Below, piece after piece: positions 27,879 to 38,298 of a stretch of 64,000 bases of DNA. This stretch comes from Pseudoalteromonas sp. XI10 (GTDB taxonomy: Bacteria; Pseudomonadota; Gammaproteobacteria; Enterobacterales; Alteromonadaceae): positions 186,001 through 250,000 of the forward strand of contig NZ_LOPY01000052.1 in assembly GCF_001469895.1 (NCBI RefSeq), read 5' to 3'. The first letter of the stretch is position 1, and every line of letters begins with the position of its first letter. The notes under the pieces were generated by a model that was not told where the DNA came from, searched no databases, and saw only the letters and a list, made by a program, of their open reading frames with translations. The position numbers and the translations under genes were made by a program.

Positions 27879-29012
27879 TTAACTAAAAGAGGCTTTTAAC
27901 AACCTCGCATTTAGTGCAAGCCAAGCCTGCTTTTGGTTTTCCCAAGCGGCTTCAAGCTCGTGATATTGTGTCATTAATGCTGATTTTTCACACTGTTTCA
28001 TCATTTTATTACGTTTGATTTCTAACACGCGTTTTTGCAAGGCACAGAAGTGTTGCAGTTTTTTCAGCAGTAAATCGTACTCAGATTGTAATAATGTAAG
28101 CTTATCTTGCGCTAAAGGCAATTTTGCAAGTCGACCTTGAGTCTTATTCATCAAGGTTTCTGCTTTGGCTTTTTCGATTCGCTCAATCGGTGTGCGCTTT
28201 AATTTTGAAGCAAGACCGATTGCCGCTAGAGAGCGGATCATCCACTTAGTTGGATCATAGTGATACCACTTAATGCCATTGCGATAGTCGCTAGCAAAAA
28301 TGTGATGGAAGTTATGATAGCCTTCACCGTATGTGAATAGCGCTAAAAAACCATTATCACGGGCGGTGTTTTTTTCTGTGTATGGACGTGAGCCCCAGAT
28401 ATGCGCCAGCGAGTTGATAAAAAAGGTAAAATGTTGGCTCAATACTAAGCGCAGTAAACCAACCAGTAATAACATGCCCCATACATCGCCAAGCATTAAA
28501 CCAAGTAGTAAAGGAATACCAAAATTAGTCGCGACGACTAACTTCATATAGTGACGGTGTTGCCACATAACGACTTTGTTTTTTTGTAAGTCACGGCAGT
28601 TACTGTAGTTACCGTATTGCTCGCCTTGATAATCGCGCAGCATCCAACCGATGTGGCTATACCAAAAGCCATTAGTAGCGGCGTAAGGGTCTTTGATTGG
28701 ATCATCAACTTGACCATGGTGAATACGGTGATCGCTACTCCAGTGCAAAGCACTATTTTGTAATGCAAAAGCACCACCTAAGGCAAAAATAACTTCAATA
28801 ACAGGGTGCACATCATAGGCTTTGTGTGCCCATAAACGGTGATACCCTGCAGTAATAGAGAGTCCGGCGTAGAACATACAGCCAACAAAGGCTATCCACT
28901 GTGTACTGGTGTATCCGTAGCTAAAGCCATACCAAGGAACAAGGGTGATCGCGGCCAAAAATGTAAGGCTAAAAAATAGCACATTGGTCCAAATAATCGG
29001 TGGTTTTTTCAT
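27879..29012 (-). CDS. Membrane acyl-CoA (delta-9 type) fatty acid desaturase
   Basis: Integral membrane di-iron desaturase, 377 aa, introducing a double bond into acyl chains. Four hydrophobic helices surround the three histidine boxes: HRLWAH (58-63), HRIHH (95-99) and HNFHH in the third. Residues beyond about 290 form a Lys/Leu-rich coiled-coil extension ([20 protein letters not shown]) that goes past the catalytic domain. It is divergent from fabR, whose product represses unsaturated fatty acid genes, and its promoter carries a perfect palindrome; repression by FabR is a strong inference. Confidence 0.92.
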   Translation of the reverse strand: MKKPPIIWTNVLFFSLTFLAAITLVPWYGFSYGYTSTQWIAFVGCMFYAGLSITAGYHRLWAHKAYDVHPVIEVIFALGGAFALQNSALHWSSDHRIHHGQVDDPIKDPYAATNGFWYSHIGWMLRDYQGEQYGNYSNCRDLQKNKVVMWQHRHYMKLVVATNFGIPLLLGLMLGDVWGMLLLVGLLRLVLSQHFTFFINSLAHIWGSRPYTEKNTARDNGFLALFTYGEGYHNFHHIFASDYRNGIKWYHYDPTKWMIRSLAAIGLASKLKRTPIERIEKAKAETLMNKTQGRLAKLPLAQDKLTLLQSEYDLLLKKLQHFCALQKRVLEIKRNKMMKQCEKSALMTQYHELEAAWENQKQAWLALNARLLKASFS

Positions 29013-29026
29013 CTGAATAAATCTCG

Positions 29027-29042
29027 GCGTACAGTTGTACGC
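29027..29042. promoter_or_regulatory. Perfect palindromic operator at the desaturase start site (FabR/DesT-like)
   Basis: GCGTACA-GT-TGTACGC: two 7-bp arms with a 2-bp spacer, 15 bases upstream of the desaturase start codon and directly downstream of its -10 element. A TetR-type regulator (FabR) is encoded next door. The layout is that of a repressor site; that FabR binds it is inference. Confidence 0.75.
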
Positions 29043-29043
29043 T

Positions 29044-29072
29044 AAAATAGTGTTTCATTCTCTCCGCGTCAA
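29044..29072 (-). promoter_or_regulatory. Sigma-70 promoter of the desaturase gene
   Basis: Reading on the minus strand: -35 TTGACG (29072-29067), exactly 17 bp, then -10 TATTTT (29049-29044). The palindromic operator follows at once and would cover the transcription start. Confidence 0.7.
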
Positions 29073-29128
29073 GTATTAGACTAGCTCATTAACCGAAAAA
29101 TCATTAAAAATTCACGCTGGGAGTTTCC

Positions 29129-29758
29129 ATGTCGGGTGTTAGAGCGCAACAGAAACAAAAAACACGACAAGCACTAATCGAGGCTGCATTCAATCAATTG
29201 AGTGCCGATCATAGTTTTTCTAATTTAAGCTTGCGTGAAGTTGCCCGTGAAGCAGGGATTGCACCCACCTCTTTTTACCGCCACTTTAAAGACATGAATG
29301 AGCTCGGTTTGACCATGGTTGATGAAGCCGGTTTAACACTTCGCCAGCTTATGCGCCAAGCGCGTCGCCGTATTGAGAGCGGTGGTAGTGTGATCACGAC
29401 ATCAATCGTTACCTTTATGGAGTTTATCGATAACTCGAGCAACCAATTTAGATTGTTATTGCGTGAGCGCTCAGGAACTTCAAAAGCATTTCGTGCTGCG
29501 GTTGCTCGTGAAATTAAACACTTCATTTTAGAGCTTGCGCATTACCTTGAAAGCGAAACACCGTGCGACCCAACTCATGCATACATTCAAGCCGAAGCCA
29601 TGGTGACTTTAGTATTTAATGCCGGTGCTGAAGCCCTCGATATTGAAGGGACACAACGCGAAGAGCTGGTTGAGCGTTTGATCTGGCAATTACGTTACAT
29701 TGCTCGCGGTGCCACTTTATATGTGCGTGATAGTAACCAATCGCAAAAGTTAATCTAA
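29129..29758 (+). CDS. fabR: FabR, TetR-family repressor of unsaturated fatty acid synthesis
   Basis: A 209-aa TetR-family regulator. The helix-turn-helix ([20 protein letters not shown], about 35-55) is very close to the FabR pattern, and the ligand domain segment [18 protein letters not shown] fits too. FabR senses the saturated/unsaturated acyl balance and represses fabA/fabB-type genes in other gammaproteobacteria. Here it is divergent from a membrane desaturase, an arrangement like DesT-controlled genes. It is preceded by GGGAG. Confidence 0.93.
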   Translation: MSGVRAQQKQKTRQALIEAAFNQLSADHSFSNLSLREVAREAGIAPTSFYRHFKDMNELGLTMVDEAGLTLRQLMRQARRRIESGGSVITTSIVTFMEFIDNSSNQFRLLLRERSGTSKAFRAAVAREIKHFILELAHYLESETPCDPTHAYIQAEAMVTLVFNAGAEALDIEGTQREELVERLIWQLRYIARGATLYVRDSNQSQKLI

Positions 29759-29895
29759 GCAATAGAGGCTTTACCTTCCGAAACTTTAAACGTTCAACAC
29801 ACTCAATGAGGGTTAATTAACCTTAAAAATGCATTTTTGTGGATTTTTAATTTCAGCAAGGTGATTTAAAAATCGATTTTGTGGAAAAATTATGC

Positions 29896-29924
29896 TTGCA
29901 AGCTCGTTTTTTGAATGTTAAAAA
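29896..29924 (+). promoter_or_regulatory. Possible promoter of the leu operon
   Basis: TTGCAA (29896-29901), 17 bp, TAAAAA (29919-29924); each hexamer matches the consensus at 4 of 6. The start site would be near 29931, about 27 bases before the leader peptide. It overlaps the palindrome GCTTGCAAGC (29894-29903). Confidence 0.4.
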
Positions 29925-29957
29925 TACAGCCACTGAACACACATTTAGTAAATTAAG

Positions 29958-30026
29958 ATGCAAATTACACACTCAATTACATTAAAACTAAACCTCTTAC
30001 TGCTTAAATCAGTGAGCGGGGCTTAG
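29958..30026 (+). CDS. leuL: LeuL leader peptide of the leuABCD attenuator
   Basis: A 22-codon ORF starting MQITHSITLK. It contains six leucine codons, four of them consecutive (CTC TTA CTG CTT), and ends SGA-stop. It lies 90 bases upstream of leuA and is followed by an intrinsic terminator. This is the standard layout for leucine attenuation: ribosome stalling at Leu codons favours an antiterminator. The sequence GCGGGG near its end (30016-30021) can pair with the 5' arm of the terminator, giving that alternative structure. Confidence 0.88.
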   Translation: MQITHSITLKLNLLLLKSVSGA

Positions 30027-30050
30027 TGTATTTGCATTTGTAGAACATTA

Positions 30051-30078
30051 AAAAACCCCGCAACCGCGGGGTTTTTTT
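30051..30078 (+). terminator. leu operon attenuator (terminator)
   Basis: Stem CCCCGC-AACC-GCGGGG (30056-30071) flanked by A and T runs, located between leuL and leuA. The 5' arm is complementary to GCGGGG at 30016-30021, inside the leader ORF. A terminator before the first structural gene supports attenuation. Confidence 0.88.
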
Positions 30079-30115
30079 TATCTCGCTAATGGGTCATTGG
30101 GAACGAGGACAGTTT

Positions 30116-32736
<2,621 letters not shown>

Positions 32737-32794
32737 TTAAAAATTGTTTGCGCTGAGCTCGTCACTCAGCGTAACTAAAATGAGGGAATAGCAA

Positions 32795-34195
32795 GTGGCC
32801 CAAACCTTATACGATAAAATTTGGCAAGCTCATGTAGTCGCCAGCATAAATGATCAAACCGATTTACTTTATATAGACCGTCACTTAGTTCATGAAGTTA
32901 CATCGCCGCAAGCCTTTGCTGGTTTGCGTGAGAAAAACCGTAAAGTACGTTGCCCAGAAAAAACCTTTGCGACCATGGACCATAACGTTTCAACAAAAAG
33001 TCGCTCATTAGATGCTGCGAGTGAAGTGTCGAAAAATCAATTAATGGCACTGGATGCAAACTGTAAAGAGTTTGGTATTCAACTTTATGATTTAAATTCA
33101 ATTAATCAAGGTATTGTGCATGTAATGGGGCCTGAGCAGGGCATTACCTTACCGGGCACAACCATAGTGTGTGGTGACAGCCATACCTCTACCCATGGTG
33201 CATTCGGTGCACTAGCACACGGTATTGGTACTTCAGAAGTTGAGCATGTACTAGCCACTCAAACGCTACAGCAGAAAAAAGCCAAGTCGTTAAAAATTCA
33301 AATTAATGGTCGCCTGCGCCCAACTGTTACTGCCAAAGATTTAATCATGGCGGTGATCGGTAAATTAGGCACTGCGGGTGGTACTGGCTATGTTGCTGAA
33401 TTTTGTGGTGAAGGGATCGAAGCGCTGTCTATGGAAGCGCGTATGACGCTTTGTAATATGAGTATTGAAATGGGCGCAAAAGCGGGTTTAATCGCGCCAG
33501 ATCAAACAACTTATGATTATTTAAAAGGTCGTCCATTTGCACCACAAGGTGCAGACTTTGATAGTGCCGTTGCTTACTGGCAAACACTAAAAACTGACGA
33601 AGGCGCAGAGTTTGATCATGTGGTTGAATTGGAAGCTGCTGATATTCAACCGCAAGTTACTTGGGGCACCAGCCCTGAGCAAGTGATTGGCGTAGATGAA
33701 TTCATTCCTGATCCTGAGCAAGAACCAGATCTAATCAAAGCTGATGCAATCCGTAGTGCACTAAAATATATGGGCTTAAAAGCAGGTGATAAATTGTCTT
33801 CAGCAACTGTTGATACCGTTTTTATTGGCTCATGCACAAATAGCCGAATTGAAGATTTACGTGCTGCTGCGCAAATTGTTGAAGGTAAGCAAGTTGCAGC
33901 GGGTGTTGAAGCGCTGATTGTTCCTGGTTCTGGCCTTGTTAAAAAACAAGCCGAAGACGAAGGCCTTGCAGATATCTTCAAAGCAGCTGGCTTTGAATGG
34001 CGTGAGCCAGGTTGTTCAATGTGCTTAGCAATGAATGACGATAGATTAGAAGCCGGTAAACGCTGTGCGTCGACCTCAAATCGCAACTTTGAAGGTCGCC
34101 AAGGTCGCGGTGGTCGCACTCACTTAGTGAGCCCAGCAATGGCAGCGGCAGCGGCAATTCATGGTCGTTTTGTTGATATCAGAGGAGAAGCCTAA
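32795..34195 (+). CDS. leuC: 3-isopropylmalate dehydratase large subunit
   Basis: 4Fe-4S aconitase-family subunit isomerising 2- to 3-isopropylmalate together with LeuD. It is 466 aa from a GTG start (GAGGG upstream). The cluster cysteines lie in GSCTNSR and in [13 protein letters not shown]. The active-site segments [23 protein letters not shown] and [20 protein letters not shown] are intact. Its stop overlaps the leuD start by one base (TAATG). Confidence 0.97.
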   Translation: MAQTLYDKIWQAHVVASINDQTDLLYIDRHLVHEVTSPQAFAGLREKNRKVRCPEKTFATMDHNVSTKSRSLDAASEVSKNQLMALDANCKEFGIQLYDLNSINQGIVHVMGPEQGITLPGTTIVCGDSHTSTHGAFGALAHGIGTSEVEHVLATQTLQQKKAKSLKIQINGRLRPTVTAKDLIMAVIGKLGTAGGTGYVAEFCGEGIEALSMEARMTLCNMSIEMGAKAGLIAPDQTTYDYLKGRPFAPQGADFDSAVAYWQTLKTDEGAEFDHVVELEAADIQPQVTWGTSPEQVIGVDEFIPDPEQEPDLIKADAIRSALKYMGLKAGDKLSSATVDTVFIGSCTNSRIEDLRAAAQIVEGKQVAAGVEALIVPGSGLVKKQAEDEGLADIFKAAGFEWREPGCSMCLAMNDDRLEAGKRCASTSNRNFEGRQGRGGRTHLVSPAMAAAAAIHGRFVDIRGEA

Positions 34196-34794
34196 TGAGC
34201 GTATTTTTTAGTGGCTTAATGGCCCCGTTAGATAAAAACAATGTTGATACTGACCAAATTATTCCAAAGCAGTTTTTAACGTCGACCAGCCGTGATGGCT
34301 TTGATGCGGCGCTTTTCTACGATTGGCGTTATCTAGATAACGGCGAGCCAAACCCTGAGTTTATTTTGAACCGCCCTTGTTACCAAGGTGCGCAAATTCT
34401 TTTAACTCGCGACAATTTTGGTTGTGGTTCATCGCGTGAGCACGCGCCATGGGCATTAAAGCAATATGGTTTTGAAGTTATCTTAGCAGAAAGCTTTGCT
34501 GATATTTTCTTTAATAACTGCGGCAATAACCAAATGCTTGCTATCGCATTACCTGCAGAAACACTTGAGCAATTATTTGTGCTGAGTGAACAGCATGATG
34601 ATATTCATATCGAAGTTGATTTAGAAAACCAACAACTTCGTAGCGATAAGTTTGACACTATTCACTTTGATATTCGCCATGACATTAAAGAGCGTTTATT
34701 AAGTGGCTTGGATTTTATCGGTGTGACTGAAACACTTAACAGCCAAATTGATGCCTTTGAGCAGCAACTAGCAGCAGAACGCCCTTGGCAATAA
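34195..34794 (+). CDS. leuD: 3-isopropylmalate dehydratase small subunit
   Basis: Swivelling-domain partner of LeuC, 199 aa. Typical segments are LDKNNVDTDQIIPKQFL and GCGSSREHAPWAL. It is the last gene of leuABCD, translationally coupled to leuC, and is followed by a terminator. Confidence 0.97.
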   Translation: MSVFFSGLMAPLDKNNVDTDQIIPKQFLTSTSRDGFDAALFYDWRYLDNGEPNPEFILNRPCYQGAQILLTRDNFGCGSSREHAPWALKQYGFEVILAESFADIFFNNCGNNQMLAIALPAETLEQLFVLSEQHDDIHIEVDLENQQLRSDKFDTIHFDIRHDIKERLLSGLDFIGVTETLNSQIDAFEQQLAAERPWQ

Positions 34795-34815
34795 CCTGTT
34801 TTTCCATGTGAACCT

Positions 34816-34841
34816 AAACGCGGCCAAGGCCGCGTTTTTTT
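34816..34841 (+). terminator. Rho-independent terminator of the leu operon
   Basis: Stem AAACGCGGCC / GGCCGCGTTT followed by a run of T, 21 bases after the leuD stop. Confidence 0.92.
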
Positions 34842-34917
34842 GTTATTTATCGTAATTGTTTTCTTTATGGCCATTAAAGCATTAGCCTAGGCTGAAATTT
34901 TATTTAGGGAACACACC

Positions 34918-35511
34918 ATGAAATACTTAGTGGCATCGATGCTCGTGGCAGCATCATCAGTAGCGGCTGCACGACCTGCACCGTTAGTGTCAATTCCAAG
35001 CCATGATGGCTTTTTTGATAATATTGCTGCCCATTGCGGTAAAGCTTACGAAGGTAAAGTGAGCGTTGATAACGCTGCTGGCCCGAGCTCATTTGCGGGC
35101 AAAAAGTTAGTAATGCATGTACGTCGTTGTAACGAGCGTGAGTTACAGGTGCCATTTCATGTAGGTGATGATGCATCTCGTACTTGGATCATTACAAAAA
35201 CGGGCAGTGGTTTGAGTTTAAAGCATGACCATCGTCATAAAGATGGCAGCGATGATAAATCAACCATGTATGGTGGCCATACTCTTGATGCGGGTTTTGC
35301 TAACGCGCAGTCGTTCCCGGCTGATCAGTACTCAAAAGAGTTGTTTGTGAGCCAAGGTATTCCCCAATCAATGGGTAACACGTGGCAAATGTATATTTAT
35401 CCTAAGCAATTTACGTATCGCTTAGTGCGTGAAGGGCGTGAATTTCGTGTTGACTTTGACTTAACTAAACCTATCACGCCGCCAAGCGCGCCGTGGGGAT
35501 ATGAAGACTAG
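34918..35511 (+). CDS. Secreted protein of unknown function
   Basis: A 197-aa protein with a clear signal peptide (MKYLVASMLVAASSVAAARP, cleavage after the AAA region), so periplasmic or secreted. The mature part has two cysteines (AHCGKAYEG, RRCNERE) that could form a disulphide, a His-rich stretch (KHDHRHKDG), and an aromatic C-terminal region ending in PWGYED. I do not recognise a named family, although it looks like a conserved hypothetical of marine gammaproteobacteria. It is convergent with the lipoprotein gene at 35514. Confidence 0.75.
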   Translation: MKYLVASMLVAASSVAAARPAPLVSIPSHDGFFDNIAAHCGKAYEGKVSVDNAAGPSSFAGKKLVMHVRRCNERELQVPFHVGDDASRTWIITKTGSGLSLKHDHRHKDGSDDKSTMYGGHTLDAGFANAQSFPADQYSKELFVSQGIPQSMGNTWQMYIYPKQFTYRLVREGREFRVDFDLTKPITPPSAPWGYED

Positions 35512-35513
35512 TG

Positions 35514-35879
35514 CTATTTAGCTTCGTCTTCACACTGTAAAACAACCGTTAAAGGTGGCTGATAGGCGCGTGGTTTAGTTGGAAAACGTTCATACTCCTG
35601 CACCCCATCAGTCACTCTTAGCATAAAAGGTTTATCTCTACATAAGCGACTTGCATGGCGCAGTAAGAATACGCTTTGATTGCGAAAGTGCTTGTAGTCG
35701 TCAGACTGAATTTCGAGGTGGTAGCGGCCGTCGGCCAATTTAGTTTGGTAGTAGTGGACTTTTTCGTCAAAGTCATAGAGCTTTTCGGTTTCGTCTTTTG
35801 CTGCCTGCGCATTACTGCACCCCGCTAACATTAAAACGGCGCTGATTAATAGTGCTTGTGTACTTCTCACTTCACTCAT
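35514..35879 (-). CDS. Small putative lipoprotein
   Basis: A 121-aa protein with lipobox LAGC (Cys21) after a short hydrophobic signal. The mature domain is charged, with two cysteines (RLCRDKP, LQCEDEA). No family is recognised. The start is taken as the ATG at 35879, with GGAG upstream; a GTG six bases earlier is possible. Its stop lies two bases from that of the convergent gene at 34918. Confidence 0.7.
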   Translation of the reverse strand: MSEVRSTQALLISAVLMLAGCSNAQAAKDETEKLYDFDEKVHYYQTKLADGRYHLEIQSDDYKHFRNQSVFLLRHASRLCRDKPFMLRVTDGVQEYERFPTKPRAYQPPLTVVLQCEDEAK

Positions 35880-36006
35880 AAACACTTAACTCCATGTGAT
35901 TAATACCTTGTTTCATCGTGATGTTGAACCTGAGTTAGCATCCATAGTCAAACTAAGGTAACGTTACGTCTTACATGTAGTCTAACACCCAAAAAGGGAA
36001 AATGTG

Positions 36007-36453
36007 ATGCTCAATAAAATAAAACAGCTGTTTTCAGCGCTGAATGATACCCAATCTAGCATTGCTGAGCATGACCTAAAAACCGCCGTTGCTGCGTTAT
36101 TAATTGAGGTTATGCGTGCAGATAATGAGTTACAAGATGATGAGCAACAGACCCTGAATGAGACCTTAAAGAAGTATTTCTCGCTCAACGAAGAAGAGGT
36201 TCAAGAGTTAGTTGCAAGTGCATCGCAAAGCTTAGATGATGCAATAGATTACTTTCAGTTTTCAAAACAAGTTAATGCCCAGTGCAGTGCCGAGCAGCGT
36301 ATTGAAATCATCGAGCTGTTGTGGCGTTTAGCCTATGCAGATGGCAATTTAGATAAGCATGAAGAAATGGTTATTCGCCGCGTCGCAAGCTTGCTGTATG
36401 TAACTCATGAAGACTTTATCGCTGCTAAGCTAGCAGCGACAAAACTAAGCTAG
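36007..36453 (+). CDS. TerB-like domain protein
   Basis: A 148-aa all-helical protein of the TerB/DjlA-N type, identified by the paired acidic motifs MRADNELQDDE and AYADGNLDKHEE, which are predicted metal-binding loops. TerB domains occur in tellurite-resistance and many other systems; here no other ter genes are present, so resistance is not implied. The start is the ATG at 36007 behind AAGGG; the GTG just before it is an alternative. The last base of its stop codon is the first base of the inverted-repeat element at 36453. Confidence 0.85.
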   Translation: MLNKIKQLFSALNDTQSSIAEHDLKTAVAALLIEVMRADNELQDDEQQTLNETLKKYFSLNEEEVQELVASASQSLDDAIDYFQFSKQVNAQCSAEQRIEIIELLWRLAYADGNLDKHEEMVIRRVASLLYVTHEDFIAAKLAATKLS

Positions 36454-36714
36454 GGCGTGTTGACCTTTGTGGATTAAAATTTGTTCACTCTAGGGGCGAA
36501 TTAATCGCGGCGCGAGATTTGTAACCTAGTGGGCTAAGTAAAAATCGAGCAACAAAGAGTTAATCGTCCCTAGGAAGAACCCGAAGGGCAGCGCGTGTTT
36601 GGCATTGAGACTGCGTTATCGCCTATTTATGTGGAACAACCACACTACATAGGCTCTGCCTTGCCTAAATACCAAACACACTGCTGCAAAATTAATCAAA
36701 AGGTCAACACGCCC
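36453..36714. mobile_element. 262-bp MITE-like element with 16-bp perfect terminal inverted repeats
   Basis: Bounded by GGGCGTGTTGACCTTT (36453-36468) and its exact complement AAAGGTCAACACGCCC (36699-36714). Inside are two further imperfect hairpins: CTAGGGGCGAATTAA / TTAATCGTCCCTAG (36490-36504 / 36560-36573) and a 15-bp arm pair, 13 of 15 matching (36595-36609 / 36665-36679), with another stem within it. It encodes no transposase. The left end is the last base of the upstream stop codon; the right end is five bases before the next gene's stop. No target duplication is evident. Structure is seen; mobility is inferred. Confidence 0.72.
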
Positions 36715-36719
36715 TTATA

Positions 36720-37289
36720 TTACTTATTTAATTTGCTCGCTACACTCACAAGTTGCTGGGCAAGGCTGGCAACTTGCTCGGCTGTATCAGCATCGCTGAT
36801 GCGGCCTTGTTCATCTAATTTAGTGTGGATAGCAGGTACTGCGAGTTGATCTGCAAGTACTAAACTACCAATACCTGATAAAATATCACGCACGTGATTT
36901 AAACCACGTAAACCACCTAAACCACCCGGTGAAGATGCATAAAGTGCAGTCACTTTATTACGAAATGCAGGTACTGCGCCTTGCTCTGTACGAGATGCCC
37001 AATCGATTGCGTTTTTAAGTGGCGCTGTAATTGAGCCATTATATTCTGGGCTTGCTAATAAAATGCCATCAGCAGCGCGAAGCTTATCTTTTAATAATTG
37101 TGCGCCAGCAGGTGTACCTTGCGCTTCAATATCTTCATCAAATAATGGTAAGTCTAAATCACTTAATTTAATCACTTCTACTTCAGCACCACTTTCGAGG
37201 GCGAAGCGTGCAGCTTCATTAATCAGTTTTTGATTAAAGCTGTCTTTACGTAGGCTGCCTGCTAGGGCAATAATTTTTGGTGCTGTCAT
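36720..37289 (-). CDS. NADPH-dependent FMN reductase family protein
   Basis: A 189-aa flavodoxin-fold NAD(P)H:FMN/quinone reductase. The FMN phosphate loop is AGSLRKDSFNQKL near the N-terminus, and SPEYNGSITAPLKNAIDW is the family signature. The physiological substrate (quinone, azo dye, chromate or FMN) cannot be told from sequence. It is divergent from a LysR regulator that probably controls it. Confidence 0.9.
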   Translation of the reverse strand: MTAPKIIALAGSLRKDSFNQKLINEAARFALESGAEVEVIKLSDLDLPLFDEDIEAQGTPAGAQLLKDKLRAADGILLASPEYNGSITAPLKNAIDWASRTEQGAVPAFRNKVTALYASSPGGLGGLRGLNHVRDILSGIGSLVLADQLAVPAIHTKLDEQGRISDADTAEQVASLAQQLVSVASKLNK

Positions 37290-37376
37290 GATGGCTTCCT
37301 TTTATAAGCTTCACTGTTGATATACTCACTGTAGCAAAAAACAGCTTGCAGAAAAGCCAAATAAACGCAAAACTTA

Positions 37377-37392
37377 TGTGCGTATATGCACA
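37377..37392. promoter_or_regulatory. Palindromic site upstream of the LysR gene
   Basis: TGTGCGTATATGCACA, matching its own complement at 14 of 16 positions, 12 bases before the LysR start codon in the 115-bp divergent spacer. It may be an autoregulatory operator, but it lacks the T-N11-A form of a classical LysR box, so the assignment is tentative. Confidence 0.5.
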
Positions 37393-37404
37393 CAAGGAGC
37401 CGTT

Positions 37405-38298
37405 ATGGCGATTCAATTTGATGATTGGCAAGATGTAAAAGTCGCTTATGAGGTGGCAAGGCTCGGCACGTTAACCGCTGCTGCCGAATCGTTAGGTGTT
37501 CACCACAGCACAGTGCTTAGAAGAATCAATAATTTAGAAGATAACCTTGATGCGCGGTTATTCCACCGCCATGCCCGAGGCTATACAGTGACAGAAATAG
37601 GCGCTAAGTTGTTTGCGACTGCAAAATCGATTAACGCTGAACTTGAAAAACTTCACAACGATATTATTGCCGCTGATAGCCAACTGCGAGGCAGTTTATT
37701 ATTAACTACGGTTAGTGGTTTTATTGATGTGCTTAGTGATGTCTGCGAACAGTTTCAAAGTCTGCACCCTCAAGTGCAGCTCGAAGTTATTCTTGAGCAA
37801 AACCGTTTACGCCTTGATCATGGTCAGGCGCACATTGCTGTGCGAGCGGGTCCTCGGCCTGATGAAGGCGACTATATTGCCCAGCATTTAGCTGAACTTT
37901 CGTCAGGGTTTTATGCCTCTAGAAGTTATATTGAAAAGTATGGCATGCCAAAGAATATTGAGCAGTTGCAACAGCATAGTTTTGTTTCTGGGGTGGCTGG
38001 CTATAACGGTAAAGTGCCTTATTTTGCATGGGTTGATCAACATATTGAACCTTCGCAAATTAAGTTACGGGTGTCTGAAACATCAGAAGCTACAAGGGCG
38101 ATTGTGAGAGGCTTAGGAATTGGTGGTTTACAGCATGAAGTGGCAAGCCAATACCCTGATCTGCTGCCAGTGCTTCCTAAAGAGCTAAACTGGCCAACGG
38201 ATCTTTGGCTGGTAACGCATCACTTGGTGCATCGCACAGCCAAAGTCCAAGCATTTAGTCAGCTTTTAAAAGCCTATTTTAAAGATTTAAAAGCTTAA
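37405..38298 (+). CDS. LysR-family transcriptional regulator
   Basis: A 297-aa LysR regulator. The N-terminal winged helix (about 8-65) reads VKVAYEVARLGTLTAAAESL and HHSTVLRRINNLE; the rest is the two-lobe effector domain (SLLLTTVSGFIDVLSDV...). The start is the ATG at 37405, with AAGGAG upstream. It is divergent from the FMN reductase, which is its likely target. The 3' end overlaps norR by four bases, convergent. Confidence 0.92.
   Translation: MAIQFDDWQDVKVAYEVARLGTLTAAAESLGVHHSTVLRRINNLEDNLDARLFHRHARGYTVTEIGAKLFATAKSINAELEKLHNDIIAADSQLRGSLLLTTVSGFIDVLSDVCEQFQSLHPQVQLEVILEQNRLRLDHGQAHIAVRAGPRPDEGDYIAQHLAELSSGFYASRSYIEKYGMPKNIEQLQQHSFVSGVAGYNGKVPYFAWVDQHIEPSQIKLRVSETSEATRAIVRGLGIGGLQHEVASQYPDLLPVLPKELNWPTDLWLVTHHLVHRTAKVQAFSQLLKAYFKDLKA

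Noticed and set aside
33646-34119. 157-codon minus-strand frame inside leuC
   Set aside because: Antisense shadow of a strongly conserved gene; no start context.
36007-36453. Tellurite resistance operon
   Set aside because: Only a lone TerB-like domain is present; no terC, terD or terE genes are nearby.
36595-36849. 84-codon plus-strand open frame across the inverted-repeat element
   Set aside because: It runs out of the element into the opposite strand of the FMN reductase gene, has no ribosome site and no protein-like pattern.
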